NCBI GenBank assembly: GCA_000565345.1
Contig: AQOF01000004.1
Location: 38,296-102,295 of the forward strand
DNA: 64,000 nucleotides
Source of the DNA: Salinivibrio costicola subsp. costicola ATCC 33508 = LMG 11651
GTDB taxonomy: Bacteria > Pseudomonadota > Gammaproteobacteria > Enterobacterales > Vibrionaceae
Reading direction: 5' to 3'
A program made the position numbers and the translations under genes. Shown here piece after piece: positions 1 through 12,604 of the stretch (its first letter is position 1; every line of letters begins with the position of its first letter). A model generated the notes under the pieces. It was not told the origin of the DNA and did not search any database. It saw only the letters and a program-made list of their open reading frames with translations.

Positions 1-830
1 AATTGGATATCATCAAAACCAACAATGGAGATATCTTGCGGGACCCGCATGCCTAAACGTTTCGCTTGTTGCATCGCGCCGACGGCCATGACATCGCAGT
101 GACAGAATACCGCAGTGGGTGGCTCAGGCAGTGAGAGCAAGTTGGTGATGGCACGCGCTCCGGAGGCAAAACTAAAGTCACCGACGACGCTATACGCTGG
201 ATTGATGGTGATCCCCGCTCGATGTAACGCTTGCTGATACCCTTGTGAGCGGAACTGCGTTAATGCTGTCTCCGGTACGCCGGTAATGTTAGCAATCCGA
301 GTATGGCCGACTTGGGTGAGATAATTAACCGCTTCAAAGGCAGCGGTAAGGTTATCGATATGAACCGTCGGTAATTCCAGATCGGGCGCATATTCACAGG
401 CCATGACCAGTGGCGGTAAGTTTTTTTGCTCAGGCTTGCTGACATCAAAAGGGACGTCGGAGCCAAGCAGCAGCATGCCATCCGCTTGTTTAGTAAACAC
501 CAGATTGACGAATGAATTTTCACGGTGGTGTTGCTGAGCACTGTCACCCAGTAGAACTAAGTAGCCATGTTCCATGGCGGCTTCTTCAATGCCGCGAATA
601 ATCTCACTAAAGTAGGGATCACAAATGTCCGGTACAATAGCGACGATGGTTTTTGATTCATTGCGACGCAAGTTACGCGCAAGTGAATTAGGGGAATAAC
701 CAGCTTCAACCACAGCATGTTCAACTTTTTTACGCGTGCTGGCTGACACCTTCTCTGGGTTCATCAGCGCGCGCGATACCGTTGCTGTGGATACACCGGC
801 AATGTGGGCAACGTCCTTCATTGTCGCCAT
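1..830 (-). CDS. cytR: CytR, LacI-family nucleoside-regulon repressor (3' end cut by window edge)
   Basis: LacI-family transcription factor that represses nucleoside uptake and catabolism genes and is relieved by cytidine, normally acting together with CRP. The first 276 codons are visible and the frame is open to base 1. The N-terminal helix-turn-helix (about residues 4-25, MKDVAHIAGVSTATVSRAL) is followed by a hinge and a periplasmic-binding-protein-like core with the typical strings VPDICDPYFSEIIRG, DGMLLLGS, LPTVHIDN and PTAVFCHCDVMAVGA. These match CytR better than PurR or RbsR. I start it at the ATG at 828-830, which gives MATMKDVAHIAG, shorter at the N-terminus than E. coli CytR by about eight residues. 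It lies downstream of priA on the same strand, as in Vibrio. No frame disruption is seen. Confidence 0.92.
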   Translation of the reverse strand, partial: MATMKDVAHIAGVSTATVSRALMNPEKVSASTRKKVEHAVVEAGYSPNSLARNLRRNESKTIVAIVPDICDPYFSEIIRGIEEAAMEHGYLVLLGDSAQQHHRENSFVNLVFTKQADGMLLLGSDVPFDVSKPEQKNLPPLVMACEYAPDLELPTVHIDNLTAAFEAVNYLTQVGHTRIANITGVPETALTQFRSQGYQQALHRAGITINPAYSVVGDFSFASGARAITNLLSLPEPPTAVFCHCDVMAVGAMQQAKRLGMRVPQDISIVGFDDIQ

Positions 831-925
831 AATGACAGTCCTCTTGTTATCTATATTGTGAGATCAAACAGTTATTAGCTCATCTGACCTGTTTTCTTAG
901 CCAATTGCGGCCCTATTTTACCTAT

Positions 926-952
926 GCTTGTCCAATTTAAATACGGACAAGC
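926..952. repeat. 8-bp perfect inverted repeat between priA and cytR
   Basis: GCTTGTCC at 926-933 and GGACAAGC at 945-952 are exact reverse complements around an AT-rich 11-base spacer. The dyad lies in the 175-base gap after the priA stop and about 95 bases upstream of the cytR start. There is no T-run, so it is not an intrinsic terminator in either direction. It could be an operator for cytR or an RNA hairpin at the priA 3' end; the sequence does not decide. Confidence 0.5.
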
Positions 953-1005
953 TAACACTTATTGCAATGAAAGTGTGACTTGTGTCGACTTACGGCAAGG
1001 GAGTA

Positions 1006-3205
<2,200 letters not shown>

Positions 3206-3307
3206 CACAACATCTTATTGACCAGAAGGGGGCTCAGTGTAACGGTTCGCCTTCGGTTGGCAAAGCCTTGTTGTACGGTGACGCGGCGTGGTGATTGCAC
3301 AAAAAAG

Positions 3308-3336
3308 TTGCGAAACCGAGGGGGCTTGATTAGAAT
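3308..3336 (+). promoter_or_regulatory. Candidate sigma-70 promoter of rpmE
   Basis: TTGCGA at 3308-3313, a 17-base spacer, and TAGAAT at 3331-3336 form a good vegetative promoter about 90 bases before the rpmE start, in the gap between divergent priA and rpmE. Confidence 0.5.
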
Positions 3337-3425
3337 TGCGCGCCTTAGAAAATATTTGTTAACGACGTGTGGTGCCCGGCTTAGGATCGGGAGAGCGACA
3401 CGGCCTTTAAAATGAGGTTATCCCT

Positions 3426-3641
3426 ATGAAAGCTGGTATCCATCCAGAGTACAAAACCGTCACAGCAAAATGCTCTTGCGGTAACGAATTTGCGTTCAGC
3501 ACAACCCTAGGTAAAAACATCAACCTAGACGTGTGTGACAAATGTCACCCATTCTACACCGGTAAGCAGCGTATCCTTGATGCTGGTGGCCGTGTTGATC
3601 GCTTTAAGAAACGTTTCGGTGCCCTTAGCAGCAAAAAATAA
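3426..3641 (+). CDS. rpmE: Ribosomal protein L31 (zinc-binding type)
   Basis: Large-subunit ribosomal protein of 71 residues, forming part of the bridge between the subunits. The zinc ligands are intact: Cys16 and Cys18 in KCSCGNEF, Cys37 and Cys40 in [12 protein letters not shown]. This marks it as the C+ (RpmE) form rather than the zinc-free YkgM paralogue made in zinc starvation. It is monocistronic: a promoter lies upstream and a strong intrinsic terminator follows. It is divergent from priA, as in other Vibrionaceae and in E. coli. Confidence 0.97.
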   Translation: MKAGIHPEYKTVTAKCSCGNEFAFSTTLGKNINLDVCDKCHPFYTGKQRILDAGGRVDRFKKRFGALSSKK

Positions 3642-3664
3642 GCAGCTATTGACCGAATATAGAG

Positions 3665-3691
3665 AAGGGACGCATCAGCGTCCCTTTTTTT
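3665..3691 (+). terminator. Intrinsic terminator of rpmE
   Basis: GGGACGC at 3667-3673, an ATCA loop, GCGTCCC at 3678-3684 and seven Ts form a classic rho-independent terminator 24 bases after the rpmE stop. Confidence 0.9.
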
Positions 3692-3896
3692 GATCGTATC
3701 GTCCTAGTATTCGGACAACAGGTCCGAGCATCATCGCGAATACGGCGTTAGTACTGGTGGACGTTTCCCCGCTGCGTTACCATCTTTACCCTTATACAAA
3801 CCTTTCCTGTGTGGTTTGTAGAGTGTCTGGCTAATATCGGTCATCCTTCCCTGCCGGTATTGGTTACCCCTTCACGATAATAACTAGGAAAACGAC

Positions 3897-5142
3897 ATGT
3901 CGGACGATAAACGCCAGCAAGCGCTGGATTATCATGCATACCCTACACCCGGAAAAATCTCTGTCGAACTCAGTAAGCCTGCTGATTCAGCGGCGGATCT
4001 TGCTCTCGCCTACAGCCCAGGCGTTGCTGAACCTGTGCGTGAAATAGCCCAAGATGCGGATGCCGTATATCGCTATACCGGTAAAGGCAATATGGTTGCG
4101 GTGATCTCAAACGGCACCGCGATTTTGGGGTTAGGGAATTTAGGGCCGATGGCGTCAAAGCCTGTCATGGAAGGCAAAGCGTTATTGTTCAAGCGTTTTG
4201 CCGGCTTGGACTCGATCGACATTGAAGTTAAACACCGCACCATCGATGAGTTTGTTGATACCGTAGCCAATATTGCTGACACCTTTGGCGGTATCAACCT
4301 TGAAGATATCAAAGCCCCCCGATTGTTTTGAGATCGAAAAGCAGCTGATTGAACGCTGTGAAGTGCCTGTCTTCCATGATGATCAACATGGTACCGCGAT
4401 TGTCACTGCTGCGGGGATGCTTAACGCGCTCGAGTTGCAAGGCAAAGATATTGGTGAAGCCACCATCGTGTGTCTCGGTGCGGGGGCTGCTGCGGTGGCC
4501 TGTATGGAGCTATTGATTAAATGTGGCGCCCAGCGCGAAAAGATTTACATGCTGGATCGTAAAGGGGTAATTCACACCCGTCGTGATGACATTAACAAGT
4601 ATAAGCAGTTGTTTGCCAATAACACGGATAAGCGTACCCTCGAAGATGTGATTGAAGGTGCGGATCTCTTTGTTGGCGTATCAGGCCCGGATTTGCTCTC
4701 GCCTGAGGCATTAAAACTGATGGCGGATAAGCCTGTCGTGTTTGCCTGCTCAAACCCAGATCCTGAAATTAACCCAGAGGTTGCGCACCAAGTCCGGGAT
4801 GATCTGATCATTGGAACGGGGCGTTCGGATTACCCGAATCAGGTGAATAACGTCTTGTGTTTCCCGTTTATTTTCCGGGGAGCATTAGATGTGCGTGCCA
4901 GTGAGATTAATGATGCGATGAAGTTGGCCGCCGTTGAAGCGATTCGTGGTTTGGCGAAAGAGCCTGTACCACAATCGGTCTTAGATGCCGCGGGCTTGTC
5001 TTCACTCAGTTTTGGCCCGGATTACATCATTCCCAAGCCGATGGATGCCCGTTTACTGCCCAAGGTAGCACGTGCCGTGGCGCTTGCGGCCGTCGAAACC
5101 GGCGTAGCCCGTATTGAGATGCCAGACAACTATATGCTGTAA
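3897..5142 (+). CDS. Malic enzyme, short NAD(P)-dependent form (one frameshift)
   Basis: Oxidative decarboxylation of malate to pyruvate. The reading frame breaks in the run of six C at 4315-4320, where one C is extra. Removing it joins GGINLEDIKAPDCFEIE without a gap and gives 414 residues. The metal-binding acidic residues (LEDIKAP and FHDDQHGT) and a Rossmann fold (VCLGAGAAAVACMELL) are present. The length equals the malic-enzyme part of MaeB without the C-terminal phosphotransacetylase domain, so I do not give the maeB symbol. Cofactor choice (NAD or NADP) cannot be read with confidence. It starts at ATG 3897 with an AGGAAAA ribosome site. The position between rpmE and metJ is the Vibrio one. 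A bidirectional terminator separates it from metJ. Confidence 0.9.
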
Positions 5143-5180
5143 AGAAAACATGTTGTAATTAGAAAACAGTGTCTTACCAT

Positions 5181-5207
5181 AAAAAAACCGCCGATGGCGG
5201 TTTTTTT
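5181..5207. terminator. Bidirectional intrinsic terminator between malic enzyme and metJ
   Basis: A run of seven A, an ACCGCC-GAT-GGCGGT hairpin, and seven T lie between two convergent genes, so it can serve both strands. Confidence 0.88.
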
Positions 5208-5209
5208 GT

Positions 5210-5527
5210 TTAGTATTCACTGTCGTCAAACTCAATACCCAACTCTTCCATGATCCGACGTGCCTCGGCAGGAATGCTATCGGGTTTATCCTTACGGATG
5301 TCGTCATCGGTTGGCAGAGGCTGCCCGGTATAGGCATGTAAAAATGCCTCACACAATAGCTCACTGTTGGTCGCATGACGCAGGTTATGAACCTGACGGC
5401 GAGTGCGCTCATCAGTAAGAATTTTTAATACTTTAAGTGGGATAGAGACGGTGATCTTCTTTACCTGCTCTTTCTTTTTACCATGTTCGGCATACGGATT
5501 AATGTAATCGCCGTTCCACTGCGCCAT
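5210..5527 (-). CDS. metJ: MetJ, methionine repressor
   Basis: Ribbon-helix-helix repressor that binds S-adenosylmethionine as corepressor and shuts off methionine synthesis. It is 105 residues, the standard length. The DNA-contacting beta strand [15 protein letters not shown] and the following [33 protein letters not shown] are nearly those of E. coli MetJ (quoted here only as landmarks, residues 22-36 and 39-71). It is transcribed divergently from metB across an array of met boxes, so it is probably autoregulated. No frame disruption. Confidence 0.97.
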   Translation of the reverse strand: MAQWNGDYINPYAEHGKKKEQVKKITVSIPLKVLKILTDERTRRQVHNLRHATNSELLCEAFLHAYTGQPLPTDDDIRKDKPDSIPAEARRIMEELGIEFDDSEY

Positions 5528-5602
5528 GTCTCACCTATCTTGATTATGGAATACCCAGAATGATGCTGCGGAGATTTTAGCTATATTAACCGCCACATGC
5601 AA

Positions 5603-5634
5603 AGGTGTTTAGACGTCTAGAAGTGTTGACGTCC
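5603..5634. promoter_or_regulatory. MetJ operator: four tandem met boxes
   Basis: Four adjoining 8-base units, AGGTGTTT, AGACGTCT, AGAAGTGT and TGACGTCC, lie between metJ and metB. The second is a perfect match to the met box consensus AGACGTCT. MetJ dimers bind such arrays cooperatively. The last unit overlaps the candidate -35 element of metB. Confidence 0.9.
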
Positions 5635-5654
5635 TAAAAGCACAGAGGTAAGGT
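5626..5654 (+). promoter_or_regulatory. Candidate promoter of metBL
   Basis: TTGACG at 5626-5631, a 17-base spacer and TAAGGT at 5649-5654, 60 bases before metB. The -35 is inside the met box array, which would explain MetJ repression. Confidence 0.5.
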
Positions 5655-5713
5655 AGTATGATGACGACTGGATCACGTAAATCGTGCCAGCGCAACAAGA
5701 GCAAGGATGAACC

Positions 5714-6873
5714 ATGACAGGTAAAAAAACCGACACCATTGCCGTTCGAACAGGAATTGGCACTGACACGCAACATCATGCGGTTGTGCCGCCTTTGTAT
5801 TTATCAACCAACTATCGTTTTCCTGCTTTTGGCGACGTTCCCACTTATGATTATGCCCGTGGGGGCAATCCAACTCGAGCTCAGTTAGAGCAAGCGTTAA
5901 CGGAACTGGAGGGCGGAGCCGGTGCCGTGGTGACCAACTGTGGGATGGCAGCCATTAACTTGGTGTTGTCTTTACTGGATGCAGGGGATCATATTGTTGC
6001 ACCGCACGACTGTTATGGTGGTACCTATCGCTTGTTAGAGTCACGCGCCAAGCAAGGGATTTGGCAGGTCAGTTTTGTCGATCAATCTGATCACCAGGCG
6101 TTAACCGCTGCGCTGGTAAAACAGCCGAAACTGGTGTTAGTTGAAACACCCTCTAATCCGCTATTGCGTGTGGTCGATATTGCTAAAATCTGCCAACAGG
6201 CCCACCAAGTGGGGGCATGGGTGGTGGTCGATAACACCTTTTTATCGCCAGCACTCCAACAGCCTTTTTCACTGGGTGCGGACATCATCGTGCATTCCAC
6301 TACTAAATTTATTAATGGTCACTCTGATATTGTCGGTGGCGCTGTAGTGGCGAAGACGCCTGAATTGGCTGCAACATTAGCGTGGTGGGGCAACTGCTTG
6401 GGCGCGACAGGCAACGCCTTTGACAGTTATATGACATTGCGAGGGTTGCGTACCTTGGGCGCTCGGGTTAAACAACATCAGCAAAATACGCAAGCGGTAT
6501 TAGCCTATTTGCAAACAGTCCCTGCGGTGCGGCAACTCTATTATCCCGGTTTGGCGACACATCCAGGCCATGACATTGCCGCCCGTCAGCAGTTTGGATT
6601 TGGTAGTATGCTCAGCCTCGAGCTGGACACGGACTCCGCTGGGATCGCACGTTTTATTGAAGGCTTATCCTTATTTGCGCTTGCCGAGTCGCTGGGCGGG
6701 GTAGAAAGTCTGGTCACGCATCCAGGTCAATGACCCATCGTGCGATGAGTGATGACGCGCAAACCGAGGCTGGCATTACCCCGACGTTGTTGCGTTTTTC
6801 TATTGGACTAGAAGACGCAGAAGACTTAGTGGCCGATTTGGCGCATGCCTTCGCCCATTTAGCTAACCAGTAA
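5714..6873 (+). CDS. metB: MetB, cystathionine gamma-synthase (one frameshift)
   Basis: PLP enzyme that makes cystathionine from O-succinylhomoserine and cysteine. The PLP lysine lies in HSTTKFINGHSDIVGG. The frame breaks near 6723-6727 (CATCCAGGTCAATGACC), where one base is missing. Restoring it reads HPxSMTHRAMSDDAQTEAGI and ends at the TAA at 6871-6873, for 386 residues, the same as E. coli MetB. The ATG at 5714 follows an AAGGA site. metL follows 75 bases later, and the two form the usual metBL operon under the met boxes. Confidence 0.94.
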
Positions 6874-6948
6874 AACCGATTGCTATAGGTGTTGCTGTCA
6901 TAGCACGCCGCTTTATTGATATTTATTGAGACCAAGAGAGACCTCGCC

Positions 6949-9390
6949 ATGCACGCGCAACCGATGGACACCGCCCCCAAATCACAACGCCAATTGCATA
7001 AATTTGGTGGCAGCAGTTTAGCGAGCCCAGATTGTTATCGCCGTGTGGTCGATGTGCTGACGGGGCATGCAAAGGCGCACGACTTAATTGTGGTCTCTGC
7101 GGCGGGGAAAACGACCAATCAGCTCATTGCTTGGCTCGCTCAACTGGGCAAAGATGGCCGGTTGGCGCATGAGACCTTGCAAGGCGTTCGTGCCTTTCAG
7201 CAAGACTTGATTGAAAATCTGATCAACGGTGATCACAAACAACAGTTGGTTGATGCCTTATCTGCTGACATCGCGACGATCGCGTCGCTCGGGGAGACAG
7301 CGCTGAGCGACAGCGTACAAGCCGATGTGCAAGGGTTCGGAGAGGTTTGGTCGGCGCGTTTATTAGCCGCGCTGCTTAATCAGCAGTGTCGTCAGGCGGT
7401 GATGTTGGACTCGCGCCACTGTTTACGCGCGGAACGTGCAGCTCAACCCGAGGTCGATCGCGGCGCATCATGGCCACTATTACGACAGCAACTTTCTCAG
7501 CACACGCAATCTCACGTCGTGATTACGGGATTTATGGCGCAAAATCAAGCTGGGGAAACCGTGCTTTTGGGGCGTAACGGGTCAGATTATTCGGCCACGG
7601 TACTCGGTGCGTTAGCGGGGGTCCGCCGCGTGACTATATGGAGTGATGTTGCCGGTGTATACAGTGCGGATCCACGCCACGTCGAGAATGCTTGCTTGTT
7701 ACCCTTAATCCGATTGGATGAAGCAGGCGAATTGGCACGCTTGGCGGCGCCCGTGCTTCATAGCCGTACTTTACAGCCAGTGGCGCAAAGTGCGACCGAT
7801 CTGACCTTACGTTGTACCCAGGCCCCCGATAGTGGCTCGACCCATATAGAGCGTGTACTGGCTACCGGACGCGGGGCAAAAATCATTACATCTTTGGATG
7901 ATGTGTGCCTATTGCAGTTTGATGTCGCCCGCGGGCAAGATTTTCAGGCAATTAAACAAGAGTTGAGCCGCATCCTCTCTCAGCTGAAAGTGCAACCACT
8001 GGCGACGGATTATCAAGATGATCAGTATCGTATCTTGCTGGCCTTTACGGCGGAGGTCGTGGCCTCGGTCATGGCCCAGATCCAGGATGCCGGGCTATCC
8101 GCGGAGTTGAAGCTGCGCGAAGGGTTTAATATGGTTGCTGCCGTCGGAGCCGGCGTGGTCAATAATCCCGTGCACTGTCATGGTTTTTATCAGCAGCTGA
8201 AGTCACAGCCTGTAGAGTTTATCAGTGAATCTGCATCTGGACTGAGCATGGTGGCGATTTTGCGTCAAGTGCATACGCCTGCCCTTGTGGCCAGCTTGCA
8301 TGATGCGCTGTTCCAAGCCCAACGTCGCATTGGCTTGGTGTTGGTAGGAAAAGGAAACATTGGCGCGCGTTGGCTCAGCTTGTTTGCCGAGCAAAAATCG
8401 CACCTCGAAAAGCGTCATGGCAAGGAGGTGTCGCTGATTTCTGTGGTAGATAGTCGTAATCAATGGTTAGATTTTGCTGGCATCGATCCGATGCAGATCA
8501 GGGATGACTTTGATGACAATGGCACGCCATACTTTGATGATGAATGGTTAACACGCTTATTGAATCATCCTTATGATGATGTGGTGATTTTGGATGTCAC
8601 TGCCAATACCTCACTGGCAGCTCTCTATCCGCGTCTCGCCGAGCATGGTTTTCATTTAATCTCCGCCAACAAAGAAGCCGGCGCGGCACCGGCCGAACAA
8701 TACCATGCGATTCAACATGCGTTTGCGAAAACGGGGCGCCATTGGTTATATAACGCCACGGTAGGCGCTGGGCTGCCGATTAACTATGCGGTTCAAGACT
8801 TACGTGAAAGCGGTGATCATATCCTCGCACTCTCAGGGATCTTTTCCGGCACGTTATCCTGGCTTTTTTTGCAATTCACCGGCGAGGTCCCGTTCAGTGC
8901 TTTACTTGAACAGGCATGGCAGCAAGGACTAACTGAACCTGATCCGCGTGACGATCTGTCGGGTGCCGACGTGGTGCGTAAATTAGTGATTCTCGCAAGA
9001 GAGGCGGGCCTGTCATTGGAGCCCGAGCAGGTCAAGGTTGAGTCACTGATACCGCCAGCGCTGCAATCTTTGTCGTTAGATGCGTTTCTCGATAACGCCC
9101 ATCAAATGGATGCGTGTTTACAGGAGCGATTGGAAAAAGCGCAGCAAGATCGCGCCGTGTTGCGCTATGTGGCGCGTCTAGAAGCCAATGGTAATGCGCA
9201 GGTGAGCTTAGAAACCTTACCGAGTGAGCATCCGCTGGCGCATCTACTGCCCTGTGATAATGTGTTTGCGATTGAAAGCCAATGGTATCGTGAAAATCCA
9301 TTAGTGATCCGCGGACCGGGGGCGGGGCGGGATGTCACCGCTGGGGCGATACAATCGGATTTGAATCGCTTAATTGGGCGTCTTCACTAA
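6949..9390 (+). CDS. metL: MetL, bifunctional aspartokinase II / homoserine dehydrogenase II
   Basis: Performs the first and third steps of the aspartate pathway towards homoserine, in the methionine-regulated isoform. The 813 residues are uninterrupted. The aspartokinase domain starts with KFGGSS (about residue 18) and continues with GFxxxNxxGETVLLGRNGSDYSA-type active site residues. Central ACT-like repeats follow. The dehydrogenase domain has the nucleotide-binding GLVLVGKGNIGARW (around residue 465) and the catalytic region ISANKEAGA, GAGLPI and GIFSGTLSW. An upstream TTG in frame exists at 6916, but the ATG at 6949 has a better-placed AGAGAG ribosome site and matches the family start. 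Confidence 0.96.
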   Translation: MHAQPMDTAPKSQRQLHKFGGSSLASPDCYRRVVDVLTGHAKAHDLIVVSAAGKTTNQLIAWLAQLGKDGRLAHETLQGVRAFQQDLIENLINGDHKQQLVDALSADIATIASLGETALSDSVQADVQGFGEVWSARLLAALLNQQCRQAVMLDSRHCLRAERAAQPEVDRGASWPLLRQQLSQHTQSHVVITGFMAQNQAGETVLLGRNGSDYSATVLGALAGVRRVTIWSDVAGVYSADPRHVENACLLPLIRLDEAGELARLAAPVLHSRTLQPVAQSATDLTLRCTQAPDSGSTHIERVLATGRGAKIITSLDDVCLLQFDVARGQDFQAIKQELSRILSQLKVQPLATDYQDDQYRILLAFTAEVVASVMAQIQDAGLSAELKLREGFNMVAAVGAGVVNNPVHCHGFYQQLKSQPVEFISESASGLSMVAILRQVHTPALVASLHDALFQAQRRIGLVLVGKGNIGARWLSLFAEQKSHLEKRHGKEVSLISVVDSRNQWLDFAGIDPMQIRDDFDDNGTPYFDDEWLTRLLNHPYDDVVILDVTANTSLAALYPRLAEHGFHLISANKEAGAAPAEQYHAIQHAFAKTGRHWLYNATVGAGLPINYAVQDLRESGDHILALSGIFSGTLSWLFLQFTGEVPFSALLEQAWQQGLTEPDPRDDLSGADVVRKLVILAREAGLSLEPEQVKVESLIPPALQSLSLDAFLDNAHQMDACLQERLEKAQQDRAVLRYVARLEANGNAQVSLETLPSEHPLAHLLPCDNVFAIESQWYRENPLVIRGPGAGRDVTAGAIQSDLNRLIGRLH

Positions 9391-9424
9391 TGTCCTTTTA
9401 GTAAACGTGATCTTCGCAAACGTG

Positions 9425-9460
9425 AAAGCTGTCTTACTCCACATAAGACAGCTTTTTTTT
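9425..9460 (+). terminator. Intrinsic terminator of metBL
   Basis: A 12-base stem (AAAGCTGTCTTA paired with TAAGACAGCTTT) and eight Ts follow the metL stop by 35 bases. Confidence 0.9.
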
Positions 9461-9597
9461 ATCTGAAGATCACGTTATATGACGCGCTTTTGGCTGCTGC
9501 TCTCGGTTGCTTCCTGCATGTTGACTATCTTCATAATACTATGAGTTCTTTTCATGGCCGAGATCGTTGACATTTCACCCAAATAACGACAACCTTT

Positions 9598-9621
9598 AGA
9601 CATATGGACGTCTAAACGTAT
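9598..9621. promoter_or_regulatory. MetJ operator of metF: three met boxes
   Basis: Tandem units AGACATAT, GGACGTCT and AAACGTAT lie 51 bases before the metF start. The middle unit matches the met box consensus at seven of eight positions. Confidence 0.82.
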
Positions 9622-9650
9622 AAACCAAAAACGCACATCATCGCGAATAA

Positions 9651-10571
<921 letters not shown>

Positions 10572-10609
10572 CTAAACCGCTAAACCGCCAAACCGGTTTA
10601 CCTTTAGCC

Positions 10610-10638
10610 AAAAAAAGCGCCCCGTTTCGTGGGGCGCC
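10610..10638 (-). terminator. Intrinsic terminator of the metY-aphA unit
   Basis: Read on the minus strand, GCGCCCC, a 7-base loop, GGGGCGC and seven Ts. It lies 30 bases after the aphA stop and ends that minus-strand unit. Confidence 0.85.
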
Positions 10639-10667
10639 TAGGTTGCGAGTTGTGTTTATTGTTCTGA

Positions 10668-11214
10668 TTAGGCGCTGGCGGCCAGCATCGTAAGCTCATC
10701 GCGCACTTCTTGCGCCCTGGCCATCCAAGCGCGACGTTGATGAATGCTGCGTCGTAATGCTAATCGCATAAGGCGTTGTTGTTGCGTTAATGATGTGGAT
10801 TGACCGTAATCACGCTGCTCAAGCAGAGCATAATGATTAAGTAGTTGTTGTGATTCCGCAATCAAGTTAGTGATATGCTCGAGCATCGGCGCGGGATCCA
10901 AGACCTCACAGCTGAGTAGGCGTGCGACGTACTCGTCGCGAGGCGGGGCCAGCTTAGGCGCTTGGATAAACCACGCCTCTAACACCTCGGTGCCGACAGG
11001 GGTGATGGCATAGACTTTTCTACCTGGTTTGCCGACTTGCGGCTCAAGTCGATAGGTCACAGCACCTCGCTCGGCGAGCTTAGTCAGTTCACGATATACC
11101 TGTTGATGCTGCTTTCCACACATTACTGATAGTGGTAGAAAACGCCTTGGTAATATCATAACCCGTGGCTTCGCAGTTGCTGAGTACCGTCAGTATGACA
11201 TGGGGAAGTGACAT
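10668..11214 (-). CDS. aphA: AphA-like PadR-family regulator (frameshifted)
   Basis: PadR-family winged-helix regulator. In Vibrio AphA is the master regulator at low cell density and activates tcpPH in V. cholerae. The start MSLPHVILTVLSNCEATGYDITK (residues 1-23) is almost that of AphA, and HQQVYRELTKL, EPQVGKPGRKVYAITPVG and the C-terminal QQRLMRLALRR also agree. The frame breaks near 11108-11120, inside the winged helix: two bases appear to be missing around GTGTGGAAAGCAGCATCAA, where AphA has FWKASHQQVYREL. Restored, the protein is about 182 residues. Placement next to ppc is the V. cholerae arrangement, except that metY is inserted. It lies 58 bases downstream of metY on the same strand, so they may be cotranscribed. 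Confidence 0.8.
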
Positions 11215-11272
11215 CTTTTATATCCACATTTATTGGTATAACAATCGGTTCGCATGAGTCGCCTATCTCGGG

Positions 11273-12549
11273 CTATTTTACTGCACTCAATGCTTGTTCA
11301 AGGTCGGCAATGATGTCATCAATATGCTCAATGCCGACACAAAGACGGATCATTTCTGGGGTCACCCCGGCCTTCGCTTGCTCTTGCGCATTCAGTTGAC
11401 GATGGGTGGTAGAGGCGGGATGGCAAGCAAGTGACTTAGCATCACCAATATTGACCAGGCGTTTAAATACATTCAGCGCATCATAAAACTGTACCCCCTC
11501 ATCAAAGCCACCTTTTAAGCCGAAAGACAGCAGTGATGCGGGCAATCCGCCGCGGATAAGCGACTGGGCACGTTGGTAATGAGGATGAGTTTGTTGACCG
11601 GCATAGTTCACCCATGCCACCGCTGGATGACTGGCAAGGTAATCCGCCACCGCTTTGGCATTCTCGCAGTGACGCTCCATACGCAGGCTCAAGGTTTCGA
11701 GACCTTGCATCAACATAAAGGCGTTCATCGGCGATAAGGCGGCGCCGCTGTTACGCAAAGGCACGGTACGCGCGCGGGCAATAAATGCCGCCGGGCCAAA
11801 GGTATCGCTATAGACCACGCGTGATACGCCGGCTCGGGCTGTGAAAATTGCGGGAAGCGGGCTTGATGTGCCACCCAATCAAAGGTGCCGCCATCAACGA
11901 TCATACCGCCTAGGGTGGTGCCATGGCCGCCAATGTATTTGGTTAGCGAGTGCACCACGATATCGGCGCCATGTTCAATCGGTTTGCATAGCACGGGCGT
12001 GGCCACGGTATTGTCGACCACCAAAGGGACACCGTGCGCGTGGGCAACCTTGGCAAGACCGGGGATATCGGCAATATTGCCGGCCGGATTACCAACTGAT
12101 TCGCAATACACCGCTTTGGTATTGGCATCAATCAGCGCTTCAATCGCACTGGCGTCGTCACTTTGGGCAAAACGTACTTCAATGCCTTGTTCGGGGAGCA
12201 TATGAGCAAACAAGGTATAGGTGCCGCCGTAAAGCTGTGGTGTGGCGACGATGTTATCACCGGCCTTGGCCAGGGTTTGGATTGCATAGGTAATTGCCGC
12301 GGCGCCAGCACTGACGCATAGGCCTGCGATACCGCCCTCTAATGCCGCCACACGTTGTTCTAATACATCGTTGGTGGGATTCATGATCCGCGAATAGATA
12401 TTGCCCGGCACATCGAGGTTAAACAGATCAGCACCATGTTGGGCGTTATCAAACTCATAGGCGACGGTTTGATAGATGGGGGTAGCGACTGATTTGGTGG
12501 TCGGATCGGTCTGATAACCGTGATGAATCGAGAGGGTTTCGTCTTTCAT
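11273..12549 (-). CDS. metY: MetY, O-acetylhomoserine sulfhydrylase (one frameshift)
   Basis: Large cystathionine gamma-synthase-family PLP enzyme that condenses O-acetylhomoserine with sulfide to homocysteine, a route parallel to MetB. Typical strings are HGYQTDPTTKSVATPIYQT, GNIYSRIMNPTNDVLE, PLVVDNT and the PLP-lysine region HSLTKYIGGHGTTLGG. The frame breaks near 11818-11822: TATCACGCGTGGTC should read with one more G (AYHGVVYSDTFGPAAF). Restored length is 425, right for MetY and too long for MetB. The presence of both metB and metY suggests two sulfur-incorporation routes. Substrate preference (acetyl or succinyl ester) is inferred from the subfamily. Confidence 0.87.
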
Positions 12550-12604
12550 GGCAATTCCTTTGCGTTTTCCTTTGCGTTGTTAAATCGCGTCACCGCGACC
12601 TTCC

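Noticed and set aside
857..872. CRP site upstream of cytR (TGTGA half-site)
   Set aside because: Only the left half matches; the right half ACAGT does not resemble TCACA.
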